Shown: positions 45,631 through 53,054 of the stretch, one piece after another
Position numbering within the stretch: the first letter of the stretch is position 1
How the letters are laid out: each line of letters begins with the position of its first letter
Source: Oceanicola sp. 502str15
GTDB lineage: Bacteria; Pseudomonadota; Alphaproteobacteria; Rhodobacterales; Rhodobacteraceae
DNA length: 64,000 bases
Reading direction: 5' to 3'
NCBI RefSeq assembly: GCF_024105635.1
Contig: NZ_WYDQ01000001.1
Location: 1,116,001-1,180,000, forward strand
The notes under the pieces: model-generated
Database searches by the model: none
Told to the model about the DNA's origin: nothing
Seen by the model: the letters and a program-made list of their open reading frames with translations, nothing else
Translations under genes and position numbers: made by a program

Positions 45631-45650
45631 CAGCAGCTTCCAAGCTGCTG
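45631..45650. promoter_or_regulatory. 20-base near-perfect palindrome upstream of ihfA
   Basis: CAGCAGCTT, CC, AAGCTGCTG: two 9-base arms with only two bases between them. A TTGACT hexamer (45654-45659) starts 4 bases later and could be the -35 box of the ihfA promoter. The near-absent loop fits a dimeric DNA-binding protein's site better than an RNA hairpin. Confidence 0.5.
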
Positions 45651-45708
45651 ATATTGACTCGGAAATTCCTCTGCCCCATCCTCCCCCGAAACCAACGGGG
45701 GACGACAC

Positions 45709-46011
45709 ATGGCCGGCAAGACGTTGACGCGGATGGATCTGAGCGAAGCGGTGTTTCGTGAGGTGGGCCTCAGCCGTAACGAGAGCGCCCAGCTCGTGGA
45801 AACGGTTCTGGCCCATATGTCGGATGCCCTGGTGAAGGGCGAGAGCGTCAAGATCTCGTCCTTTGGCACGTTTTCGGTGCGCGACAAGGCGGCCCGCGTG
45901 GGGCGCAACCCCAAGACCGGGCAGGAAGTGCCGATCAGCCCGCGCCGGGTGCTGACCTTCCGCCCCAGCCATCTGATGAAAGACCGGGTTGCGGACGGAA
46001 ACCGCAAGTAA
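45709..46011 (+). CDS. ihfA: Integration host factor alpha subunit
   Basis: The product is a 100-residue DNA-bending protein of the HU/IHF family. It begins [25 protein letters not shown] and carries the DNA-inserting arm ([23 protein letters not shown]) with the conserved Pro. IHF acts in promoter architecture, recombination and phage integration. SGDD-like nothing else; the C-terminal [12 protein letters not shown] is typical. It is followed after 75 bases by the MerR regulator gene, an arrangement widely conserved in alphaproteobacteria. Confidence 0.95.
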   Translation: MAGKTLTRMDLSEAVFREVGLSRNESAQLVETVLAHMSDALVKGESVKISSFGTFSVRDKAARVGRNPKTGQEVPISPRRVLTFRPSHLMKDRVADGNRK

Positions 46012-46086
46012 GCCGGCAGGCGCGGCCCTGCCCTAGAAGGCATTGCGCGCGCGAGAGATCGAGGGACAAGAGCGAGGCAACAGCCC

Positions 46087-47115
46087 ATGGGAAAAGCGCC
46101 TGACGCCTTTCGCACCATCTCCGAAGTGGCCGACTGGCTTGGCGTTCAGACCCATGTTCTGCGCTTTTGGGAAAGCAAGTTTACCCAAGTGAAGCCGCTG
46201 AAGCGGGCTGGCGGGCGGCGGTATTACCGGCCTGCCGACATGGAGCTGCTGGGCGGGATCCGCAAGCTGCTGCATGAGGACGGGCTGACCATCAAGGGCG
46301 CACAGAAGTTTTTGCGGGAGAACGGGGTGAAGGCCGTGGCCGACCTGTCGCCGCCGGTGGATGGCGAGGAGGCGGTGGCGTCTGCGCCTGCGGTGGAGGC
46401 AGCGGTTGAACCCGTGGCCGAGGTGGCGCCGGAGGTGAAGTCGGCGGTGGTGGACATCACCGGCGAGGCGCCTGCGCCTGCGGCGGAGCCGGAGCCGGAG
46501 GGCTATTTTGACGCGGTGGATGTGAGCGGCGAGGTGCCTGCACCTGCTGCGGAGGTGCATATTCTGCGCGACGGGCCGGAGGCTGCGGTGGACATGACGG
46601 GCGAGGCCCCTGCCCCGGCTGTGGAGGTCGAGACGGCGGAGGATGCGGTTGAGGCGGTGGAGAATCTCTTTGCCGATGACTCCGAGCCAGACGAACCCGA
46701 GAGTGCGGCCGGGGAATCAGCGCCGCCGGCGGAGGAGGATGAGGCTCTGGGCCTGCCGAGTTTCATTCGCAAGCCGATGTCGGGGCGGGAAACCACGGTT
46801 CCGCCGGTGACGCCGGGGCCCTTGCCGCTAACCGGGGCGGAAATGGTGGATGAGGCGGACGCGGAAGCCGAGCCGGAGCCGGAAGATCACAGGTTTGCGG
46901 GTGTGGGCGCGGCGGAGATGCCTGACCGTGCCCCTGCGCCGCAGGAGGAGGAGGCCAGCGAGCCGGTGGCCTTCGTGCCCCCTGCTCCGCCTGCCCCGCA
47001 AGCGCCCGCGCCTGACGAGAGCGCCGCTGAGGCGACGCCGCAGGAGGCGCTGGACGGCGACCAGCTTCGCCCGCTTTACGACCGCTTGCGGGCCTTGCGG
47101 GCGCGGATGGGCTGA
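46087..47115 (+). CDS. MerR family regulator with long acidic Pro/Ala-rich tail
   Basis: The product has 342 residues. Only residues 1-90 form the MerR-type winged helix ([47 protein letters not shown]). The remaining 250 residues are low complexity and acidic, with three copies of a V-D-x-(T/S)-G-E-x-P-A-P-A unit at about 122-132, 144-154 and 168-178, ending in a short helix [16 protein letters not shown]. There is no metal-binding Cys pattern as in CueR/MerR and no obvious ligand domain. The gene commonly follows ihfA in alphaproteobacteria; its target is unknown. Confidence 0.85.
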   Translation: MGKAPDAFRTISEVADWLGVQTHVLRFWESKFTQVKPLKRAGGRRYYRPADMELLGGIRKLLHEDGLTIKGAQKFLRENGVKAVADLSPPVDGEEAVASAPAVEAAVEPVAEVAPEVKSAVVDITGEAPAPAAEPEPEGYFDAVDVSGEVPAPAAEVHILRDGPEAAVDMTGEAPAPAVEVETAEDAVEAVENLFADDSEPDEPESAAGESAPPAEEDEALGLPSFIRKPMSGRETTVPPVTPGPLPLTGAEMVDEADAEAEPEPEDHRFAGVGAAEMPDRAPAPQEEEASEPVAFVPPAPPAPQAPAPDESAAEATPQEALDGDQLRPLYDRLRALRARMG

Positions 47116-47154
47116 GGCCCGCGCCGCTGCCTTCGAACCCGCCCCGATCTCCCC

Positions 47155-47182
47155 TTGCATGGTCCGCAGAATCGTCTAAAAA
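47155..47182 (+). promoter_or_regulatory. Predicted promoter of the tRNA-Pro gene
   Basis: TTGCAT (47155-47160), 16 bases, TAAAAA (47177-47182), placed 10 bases before the first base of the tRNA, the expected distance for a stable RNA promoter. The short AT patch (TCTAAAAA) is distinct in a GC-rich setting. Confidence 0.4.
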
Positions 47183-47192
47183 GCCCGAACGT

Positions 47193-47269
47193 CGGGCTAT
47201 GGCGCAGTCTGGTAGCGCGTCCGTCTGGGGGACGGAAGGTCGTAGGTTCGAGTCCTGCTAGCCCGACCA
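47193..47269 (+). tRNA. tRNA-Pro (anticodon GGG)
   Basis: A 77-base cloverleaf. The acceptor stem CGGGCTA pairs with TAGCCCG (47259-47265), followed by discriminator A and an encoded CCA (47267-47269). The anticodon stem TCCGT/ACGGA encloses loop CTGGGGG, anticodon GGG, reading CCC. The T loop GGTTCGAGTCC is standard. dcd starts 68 bases downstream, and no integrase or mobile element is attached. Confidence 0.95.
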
Positions 47270-47336
47270 AAAGTTTCATCACCGCCCGCACCCGAGAGGG
47301 TTGCGGGCGTTGTTGCATGAAGGGGAGCCAGTGCGG

Positions 47337-48422
47337 ATGAACGAGCCCTTGGGTGTGCTGCCCGGACAGGCGATTGCGGCGATGATTGCGCGGGGGGCCC
47401 TGCGGGGTACGCCCGAGGTGACCTCTGCCCAGATCCAGCCCGCGAGCCTTGATTTGCGTTTGGGAACCGTGGCTTACCGGGTCCGTGCCTCGTTTTTGCC
47501 GGGCAAGGGCGCGAGTGTGGCGGAGCGGCTTGCAGAGTTCGGGATGCATGAGGTTTCGCTGGAGCAGGGCGCGGTTCTGGAGAAGGGCTGCGTGTATTTG
47601 GTGCCGCTGATGGAGAGCCTGAGCCTTGAGGCGGGGCTGACGGCGGTGGCCAACGCCAAGAGTTCGACCGGGCGGCTGGACCTGCTGACGCGGCTTGTCA
47701 CCGACGAGGGCGTGGAGTTTGACCGGGTGCCGGCGGGCTACGAGGGGCCGCTTTATGCCGAGATCTGCCCGCGCAGCTTTTCGGTGCTGGTGCGGCCGGG
47801 GATGCGGCTGAACCAGCTGCGGTTTCGCCGGGGCCAGGCGGTGCTGGATGACGCGGCGCTGCGGGCGCTGCACGGCGAGGTGCCGCTGGTGGATGGCGGC
47901 GCGGCGGTGATTTCGGAGGGGCTGGGGTTTTCGGTCGATCTGCGGCCCGGGCCGGGCGGGCTGGTGGGCTATCGCGCCAAGCCGCACACCGGGATCATCG
48001 ACCTTGACCGGATCGGGGAATATCCGGCGGCGGAGTTCTGGGAGCGGATCGAGACCGATGAGGGGCGGATCATCCTCGATCCCGGGGCGTTTTACATCCT
48101 TGTCAGCCGCGAGGCGGTGACGATTCCGCCGATGTATGCAGCCGAGATGGCGCCCTATCTGGCGCTGGTGGGCGAATTTCGGGTGCATTACGCGGGGTTC
48201 TTCGACCCCGGATTCGGCCATGCCGAGGCGGGCGGTGCCGGGAGCCGGGGGGTGCTGGAGGTGCGCTGCCACGAGGCGCCTTTCGTGCTGGAGCACGGGC
48301 AGGTTGTGGGGCGGCTGGTGTATGAGCACATGGCCGAGCGGCCCGAGCGGCTCTATGGTGCCGAGATTGCCTCGAATTATCAGGGCCAGGGGCTGAAGCT
48401 GTCGAAGCATTTCCGCGTCTAG
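47337..48422 (+). CDS. dcd: 2'-deoxycytidine 5'-triphosphate deaminase (long form)
   Basis: The product is a 361-residue enzyme that deaminates dCTP to dUTP for thymidylate synthesis. This long alphaproteobacterial form contains two dUTPase-like jelly-roll units instead of the ~190-residue E. coli Dcd. Recognisable are ASLDLRLGTVAYR, NAKSSTGRLDLLTRLV with the catalytic Ser/Arg region, LRPGPGGLVGYRAK and the C-terminal IASNYQGQGLKLSKHFRV. The ATG at 47337 is preferred to 47301. A dispersed repeat begins 3 bases after the stop codon. Confidence 0.93.
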   Translation: MNEPLGVLPGQAIAAMIARGALRGTPEVTSAQIQPASLDLRLGTVAYRVRASFLPGKGASVAERLAEFGMHEVSLEQGAVLEKGCVYLVPLMESLSLEAGLTAVANAKSSTGRLDLLTRLVTDEGVEFDRVPAGYEGPLYAEICPRSFSVLVRPGMRLNQLRFRRGQAVLDDAALRALHGEVPLVDGGAAVISEGLGFSVDLRPGPGGLVGYRAKPHTGIIDLDRIGEYPAAEFWERIETDEGRIILDPGAFYILVSREAVTIPPMYAAEMAPYLALVGEFRVHYAGFFDPGFGHAEAGGAGSRGVLEVRCHEAPFVLEHGQVVGRLVYEHMAERPERLYGAEIASNYQGQGLKLSKHFRV

Positions 48423-48425
48423 CAC

Positions 48426-48449
48426 GTCGGGACAAGTCCCGACCTACGG
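48426..48449. repeat. Dispersed hairpin-CTACGG repeat, copy b
   Basis: GTCGGGAC (48426-48433), AA, GTCCCGAC (48436-48443), CTACGG. Compared with copies a and c, the second stem pair has changed from G-C to T-A on both sides, a compensatory substitution that keeps the hairpin. It lies immediately after dcd. Confidence 0.85.
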
Positions 48450-48504
48450 GGGGGCTGGCGGCGTGAGCCTGCGCCGGTGTGGTGCCGGGTGGCGCTGTCG
48501 GGTT

Positions 48505-48526
48505 GAGTATTTTCAGCAAGAAAATT
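48505..48526. repeat. Dispersed GGAGATATTT..CAGCAAGAAAATG repeat, copy D
   Basis: GAGTATTTTCAGCAAGAAAA (48505-48524) is followed by TT. It lies in the gap between the convergent dcd and oxyR stops, next to copy b of the other family. It lacks the long GC hairpin of copies A and B. Confidence 0.55.
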
Positions 48527-48538
48527 AAGCAGTTGCGC

Positions 48539-49453
48539 CTAGATCGGCACCTCTGCGAGCCGGGAGCGGCCGGCGTCGCGCAGGAGGTCTGCGAGGGCGG
48601 TGAACCAGCCGTCGTCGGTGGCGGTGCGGCGGCGCAGCAGGCCGAGGCGACGGGAGGGTTCGGGGGCGGAGAAGCGGCGCAGGGCGAGCTTGGGAGAGGC
48701 GGCGAGTTCGGAGGCGGCGGCGAGTTCGGGCAGGAAGGTGAAGCCGAAGCCCTCGGCCACCAGCCCGGCCAGTGTGGCCAGCGAGGAGGCGCCGAGGTCG
48801 ACGCGGGTGTCGGCGCGGCGCAGGGCGCAGACCTCGAGTGCCTGATCGGCAAGGCAGTGGCCCTCTTCGAGCAGCAGCAGGCGGTCGGGGTCGAGCGCGT
48901 CGGGGCGGATGCCGGCGCCCTGCCCTGCGAGCGTGGCGGCATTGCCGGCGAGCAGGAAGCGATCTTCGAACAGCGGCTCCTCGATCAGCCCGGGGCGGCC
49001 CGAGGGCAGCGCGACCACGGCGGCGTCGAGGCGGCCGGATTCAAGCGCGTCGAGCACCGGGTCGGTCTGGCTTTCGCGGACCTGGAGTTCGAGGCCGAGG
49101 TTGCGCGAGCGGATCAGCGGCAGGGCCACGGGCAGGAGGTAGGGGGCGACGGTGGGGATGACGCCGAGCGAGAGCCGCCCGCCGAGGCCGTCGCGCCAGC
49201 GGGCGGCCTGTTCGAGCGTATCCATTGCCGCGAGCACGGTGCGGGCGTGGCCGAGAAGCTCGTGGCCGGCCGGAGTGAGCACCGCGCGGCGGGGCTGGCG
49301 CTCGACGAGGCGGAAGCCGGTCTGGGCCTCCATCTCCTTGATCTGCTGGCTGAGGGCGGGTTGGGAGACATGCACCACCTCGGCGGCGCCGACGAAGCTG
49401 CCGGTGTCGGCGAGGGCGGCGAAGGAGCGGAGCTGGCGGAGGGTGAGATTCAT
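48539..49453 (-). CDS. oxyR: LysR-type regulator OxyR
   Basis: The product is a 304-residue LysR-family regulator. The N-terminal HTH (FAALADTGSFVGAAEVVHVSQPALSQQI) is followed by the effector domain with the redox cysteines: Cys200 in EEGHCLADQAL and Cys209 in LEVCAL, one residue off the E. coli positions 199 and 208. Oxidation by hydrogen peroxide forms the disulfide and activates antioxidant genes. No catalase gene is divergent from it here, unlike many genomes; the nearest peroxide-related genes are the peroxiredoxin and MsrB 8-9 kb away. It is convergent with dcd. Confidence 0.92.
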   Translation of the reverse strand: MNLTLRQLRSFAALADTGSFVGAAEVVHVSQPALSQQIKEMEAQTGFRLVERQPRRAVLTPAGHELLGHARTVLAAMDTLEQAARWRDGLGGRLSLGVIPTVAPYLLPVALPLIRSRNLGLELQVRESQTDPVLDALESGRLDAAVVALPSGRPGLIEEPLFEDRFLLAGNAATLAGQGAGIRPDALDPDRLLLLEEGHCLADQALEVCALRRADTRVDLGASSLATLAGLVAEGFGFTFLPELAAASELAASPKLALRRFSAPEPSRRLGLLRRRTATDDGWFTALADLLRDAGRSRLAEVPI

Positions 49454-49601
49454 AAGGGCAGCTAATCGGAACGCGGAAAGAATGCAACTTCCAATTATGT
49501 CGCGGATCGGCGAGATGGGCGCGACCGCAACGGGATGAGGCTGCGCCGCAATGGGCGGCCTCAGGCGGGTGCGCGCCCCCAGCGTGCACCCGCTGCCGGG
49601 G

Positions 49602-50756
49602 TCAGCCGATCATGTGGGCTTCGGGGCCGTGGGTCTCTTCGTAGTGGCGCTTGAGGCGTTGCAGCGCGATCCGCAGCACGATCTTGCCGGAGCGGGCCGA
49701 CCAACCCATGCGCTTTTCGGTCGCTTCCAGCCCTTCGAGGAAGCAGCAGCAGCGCAGCACCATGTCGCCCAGCCCCGGCCCGAGATCGCGCAGCGCGCCG
49801 GCCACCCGGGCGCGGCTGGCGGCGGGGCCGTTGGCGGGGCCGGAGGCGGACTGGAACTGGCCGCGGGTGCCGCCGGTGAGGAAGTTGTCCCAGTTCTGGG
49901 CAACGCGCGGACCCATCTGGGCCATCTCGAAGTCTTCGCGCAGGCGCTCGGCGGCGGCGACGAGATCGGCGGAGAGGAAGGGTTTGCCATCCTTCTCGCG
50001 CCGCCGCGACAGGGCCGTGACCGGGCTTTCGGCGCGGTTGTAGCGCAGCTTGCGGGGACGGTCTTCGCCGGCGTCGGCCTCTTCCATCTCGGCGTGCTGG
50101 AGGGCGAAGGGGGTCATGGCCTCGGCGAAGCCACGCGCGCCGCCCCCTGCCCCTTCGGTCTCGGCCAGCATCCGCTTGAGCGCGGCGCGGCCGGTGGCGG
50201 TGATGGTGTAGCTTGCGACGCGGCCCGGCTTGCGCAGGGCGATCCACTCCTTGAGGGCGAAGGCCTGGGCGACCTCGCGGTCGACCACGGCGGTGCGGGT
50301 GGAGCGGCCATCGGCGAGGCTGCGCACGACGGCGGCCTTTTCGAGGTCGGCGGCGACGGCGAGCACGGCGCCGCTTTCGCAGAGGCGGCGCAGGATGCGG
50401 CGGCCCTCGCGGGCCACGGTGGTTTCGTCACAGATCTTGCGGTCGGGGGTGAAGTGGCGGCTCATGGACAGGGTCTCCTTGGCGGCCCGGGGCTGGCCCG
50501 TGGCGTCGTGGTGCATGAAATGTGCCTGCCCGAGACGCGCGAGCGCCTCATCGACAAGCGGATCGTCACGACGCTGTTCAAACCGCCTGATCTGCCTGAG
50601 TATGGTCGAGGCATGTACCCCTTCCATCCGCGCAAGGCCGCGTATGCTCTGGCCCGCTTCGGTGTGTTTCAGGTAGTGCAGGGCGCTTCTGGGCACCCAT
50701 TGGGGCACGGCTTTGGAGGGCTCCATATCTCCGTCAATCCCGGTCATCTGTCCCAA
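49602..50756 (-). CDS. HTH regulator-like protein, DUF6456 type
   Basis: The product is a 384-residue protein of an uncharacterised alphaproteobacterial family that I recall as DUF6456. The N-terminal part has a helix-turn-helix look (IRGLARMEGVHASTILRQIRRFEQRRDDP, about 38-66) and a second winged-helix-like stretch (AREGRRILRRLCESGAVLAVAADLE..GRVASYTITATGRAALKRML). A conserved C-terminal domain starts near SPVTALSRRREKDGKPFLSADLVAAAERLREDFE and ends HYEETHGPEAHM. The start could be 50756, 50747 or 50726. It is divergent from the small DUF6477-like gene across an AT-rich 210-base region. Confidence 0.75.
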   Translation of the reverse strand: MGQMTGIDGDMEPSKAVPQWVPRSALHYLKHTEAGQSIRGLARMEGVHASTILRQIRRFEQRRDDPLVDEALARLGQAHFMHHDATGQPRAAKETLSMSRHFTPDRKICDETTVAREGRRILRRLCESGAVLAVAADLEKAAVVRSLADGRSTRTAVVDREVAQAFALKEWIALRKPGRVASYTITATGRAALKRMLAETEGAGGGARGFAEAMTPFALQHAEMEEADAGEDRPRKLRYNRAESPVTALSRRREKDGKPFLSADLVAAAERLREDFEMAQMGPRVAQNWDNFLTGGTRGQFQSASGPANGPAASRARVAGALRDLGPGLGDMVLRCCCFLEGLEATEKRMGWSARSGKIVLRIALQRLKRHYEETHGPEAHMIG

Positions 50757-50966
50757 TCCCCTCAGGCCAATCGGCGGTATAAATGTACTCCAGCCAGCTC
50801 AACCTAGAGAAGAATTAGTTACTCAGAAGTTAACAATGCGTCGTGAAAACAAGATTTGTCTAAAATTCATGAAAAATCCCTGACGTTGCGCTCGCTCAAT
50901 CGGAGATTGCGCAACACCCGTTTAGGTTGTGCGAGGCTGAGGCCCTCACATCTGGGAGTTTTTCAC

Positions 50967-51299
50967 ATGACCGACGCACCAAACATCACGATCGGCGGGC
51001 ACCAGGCCCGCAAGGCGCAGGGGCCGCTGGGGGGCATCCGCCGGCCCAAGCTGTTGATTCGGGCCGCGAGGCTGGGGCTTGCCGACTACTCGCGCAGCCG
51101 GGATCTGAAGCGGATCATGCGGGTGGCCACCCTGCCCGCCCCGACGCGGGCGGTGCGCGACCTGATCGAGACCGAGGCGGAGATGGAGGAAGGCCGGCAG
51201 CACGGCCTGTCGACCTATTCGGTCATCCGCCACGTCGAGGTGATGATCGCGCTTCTGGCCGAGGCCCGCCTGCTGCCGCAGGCCCCGGTGGAGCACTAG
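50967..51299 (+). CDS. Small conserved protein, DUF6477 type
   Basis: The product is a 110-residue protein of a Rhodobacterales family I recall as DUF6477. The core is RRPKLLIRAARLGLADYSRSRDLKRIM, then TRAVRDLIETEAEMEEGR and YSVIRHVEVMIALLAEARLL. It is rich in basic residues at the N terminus and helical. No enzymatic motif is visible. The start at 50967 (MTDAPNITIGG) has GGAG 10 bases upstream. It is divergent from the DUF6456-like regulator and convergent with the MttB homologue. Confidence 0.75.
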   Translation: MTDAPNITIGGHQARKAQGPLGGIRRPKLLIRAARLGLADYSRSRDLKRIMRVATLPAPTRAVRDLIETEAEMEEGRQHGLSTYSVIRHVEVMIALLAEARLLPQAPVEH

Positions 51300-51318
51300 G
51301 GGCCGATGTGGCGCTGCC

Positions 51319-52875
51319 CTATGCCATCGCGTCGGGCAGCACCTCCTTGCGCTTGGCGATGAAGGCCTCGAGCTCTTCGCGCGTGCCGGGATCGAGCGCC
51401 GGGGCCTCGTAGGCGGCGAGCAGTTTGCTCACGCGTTCGGAGGCGAGGGTTGCGGTGTCGCGCCCGCCCTCCTCTTCCCAGGTCTCGAAGGGCTTGTAGT
51501 CGAGCACTTCGGATTTCCAGAACGCGGTTTTGTAGTTGGCCTGGGTATGGGCGCAGCCGAGGTAGTGGCCGCCGGGGCCGACCTCGCGCAGGGCGTCCAT
51601 GGCCTGGCCGTTGTCATCCACCGGCACCGGGGCCGCGAGGCGGTGGAGGATGCCGAGCTGGTCGGCGTCCATCACGAACTTCTCGTAGGAGGAGACGAGG
51701 CCGCCTTCGAGCCAGCCGCAGGCGTGGAGCATGAAGTTGACGCCCGAGAGCAGGCCCATGTTCAGCGAGTTCGAGGTTTCATAGGCGGCCTGGGCATCGG
51801 GGAGCTTGGAGCCGTTGAAGCTGCCCGCGGAGCGGAACGGCAGGCCCATGCGGCGGGCGAGTTGGCCCGCGCCATAGGTTACTTGGCTGGCTTCGGGGGT
51901 GCCGAAGGTGGGGGCGCCGGAGTTCATGTCGATCGAGGTGACGAAGGCGCCGAAGATCACCGGCGCGCCCGGTTTGACGAGTTGGGAGTAGGCCACGCCG
52001 GCCATGACCTCGGCCAGAACCTGCGTGAGCGTGCCCGCCACCGAGACCGGCGCCATGGCGCCGCCGACGATGAAGGGGGAGATGATGCAGGCCTGCCCGG
52101 CCTCGGCATAGGCCTCGAGCGCGCCCATCATCACCGAATCGAAGGTGAGCGGCGAGTTGATGTTGATCAGCGAGGTCATCGCGCAGCGCCCGTTCAGCCC
52201 GCCTTCGAGGCCGCCGAAGAGGATTTCGGCCATGGCGACGCTGTCGACCGCGCGGGAGGGCTCGGTGACGGAGCCCATGAAGGGTTTGTCGGACAGGGTG
52301 ATGTGGCTCATCAGCATGTCGAGATGGCGCTTGGCGACGGGGATGTCGGTGGGTTCGCAGACGGTGCCGCCGGAGTGGTGCAGCCATTTGGACATGTAGC
52401 CGAGTTTCACGAAGTTATCGAAGTCGGCCATGGTGGCGTAGCGGCGGCCGCCGGAATTGTCGCGCACGAAGGGGGGGCCGTAGACCGGGGCGAGCACGAG
52501 GTTCTTGCCGCCGATCTCGACGTTGCGCTCGGGGTTGCGGGCGATTTGCGTGAACTGGCCGGGGGCGGTTTCGCAGAGCTTGCGGGCAAGGCCGCGGGGG
52601 ATATGCACCCGCTCGCCCTCGATGGTGGCCCCGGCCTCGCGCCAGCGGGCCAGCGCGGCGGGGTTTTCGACGAAGGCGACGCCGATCTCTTCAAGCACGA
52701 TCTCGGCGTTGTGCTCGATGATCTCAAGCGCCTCCTCGTTGAGAATGTCGAGATTGGGGATGGCGCGGGTGATGAACCTGGCCGCCTCGATCTTCATCCC
52801 GGTGCGCTCGGCCCGACGCGCGGCTCCGCCACCGCCCCGCCCGCGCCGCCTGCCCTCTGCCGCCGCTTCGACCAT
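51319..52875 (-). CDS. MttB superfamily methyltransferase (non-pyrrolysine, trimethylamine methyltransferase family)
   Basis: The product is a 518-residue TIM-barrel methyltransferase related to MttB. Methanogen MttB contains pyrrolysine at an in-frame amber codon; this frame is uninterrupted, so it belongs to the non-Pyl branch (COG5598), whose characterised members demethylate glycine betaine, proline betaine, carnitine or butyrobetaine and pass the methyl to a corrinoid protein. Conserved parts include DFDNFVKLGYMSKWLHHSGG, TSLININSPLTFDSVMMGAL and HACGWLEGGLVSSYEKFVMD. An Arg/Gly-rich N-terminal tail (RRRGRGGGG) precedes the fold. No corrinoid protein is adjacent; the C1 cluster at 59.6-64 kb is the nearest partner set. 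Confidence 0.88.
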   Translation of the reverse strand: MVEAAAEGRRRGRGGGGAARRAERTGMKIEAARFITRAIPNLDILNEEALEIIEHNAEIVLEEIGVAFVENPAALARWREAGATIEGERVHIPRGLARKLCETAPGQFTQIARNPERNVEIGGKNLVLAPVYGPPFVRDNSGGRRYATMADFDNFVKLGYMSKWLHHSGGTVCEPTDIPVAKRHLDMLMSHITLSDKPFMGSVTEPSRAVDSVAMAEILFGGLEGGLNGRCAMTSLININSPLTFDSVMMGALEAYAEAGQACIISPFIVGGAMAPVSVAGTLTQVLAEVMAGVAYSQLVKPGAPVIFGAFVTSIDMNSGAPTFGTPEASQVTYGAGQLARRMGLPFRSAGSFNGSKLPDAQAAYETSNSLNMGLLSGVNFMLHACGWLEGGLVSSYEKFVMDADQLGILHRLAAPVPVDDNGQAMDALREVGPGGHYLGCAHTQANYKTAFWKSEVLDYKPFETWEEEGGRDTATLASERVSKLLAAYEAPALDPGTREELEAFIAKRKEVLPDAMA

Positions 52876-52990
52876 ATGCGATTCCTTTCCCGCAAAAACG
52901 CATGCCTTTGCAGCCTGATAGCGGATGAATTGGGCACAGCGAGGCCGGATTGCGCCGCCTCGGGGGGAAAAGCGACATGTGCGGGGCCAT

Positions 52991-53014
52991 GGCGGGACAA
53001 GTCCCGCCCTACGG
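52991..53014. repeat. Dispersed hairpin-CTACGG repeat, copy c
   Basis: GGCGGGAC (52991-52998), AA, GTCCCGCC (53001-53008), CTACGG. It is identical to copy a through about 25 bases and lies between the divergent starts of the MttB homologue and guaA, in what should be the guaA leader. It is the only copy 5' rather than 3' of a gene. Confidence 0.85.
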
Positions 53015-53054
53015 GGCTTGCGCGGGCTGGGCTGGGGCAATATTGCCTGAGCCC

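Noticed and set aside
47193..47269. tRNA-Pro as a possible integration site of a mobile island
   Set aside because: No integrase, no repeat of the tRNA 3' end nearby, and the neighbour dcd is a housekeeping gene in its usual place.
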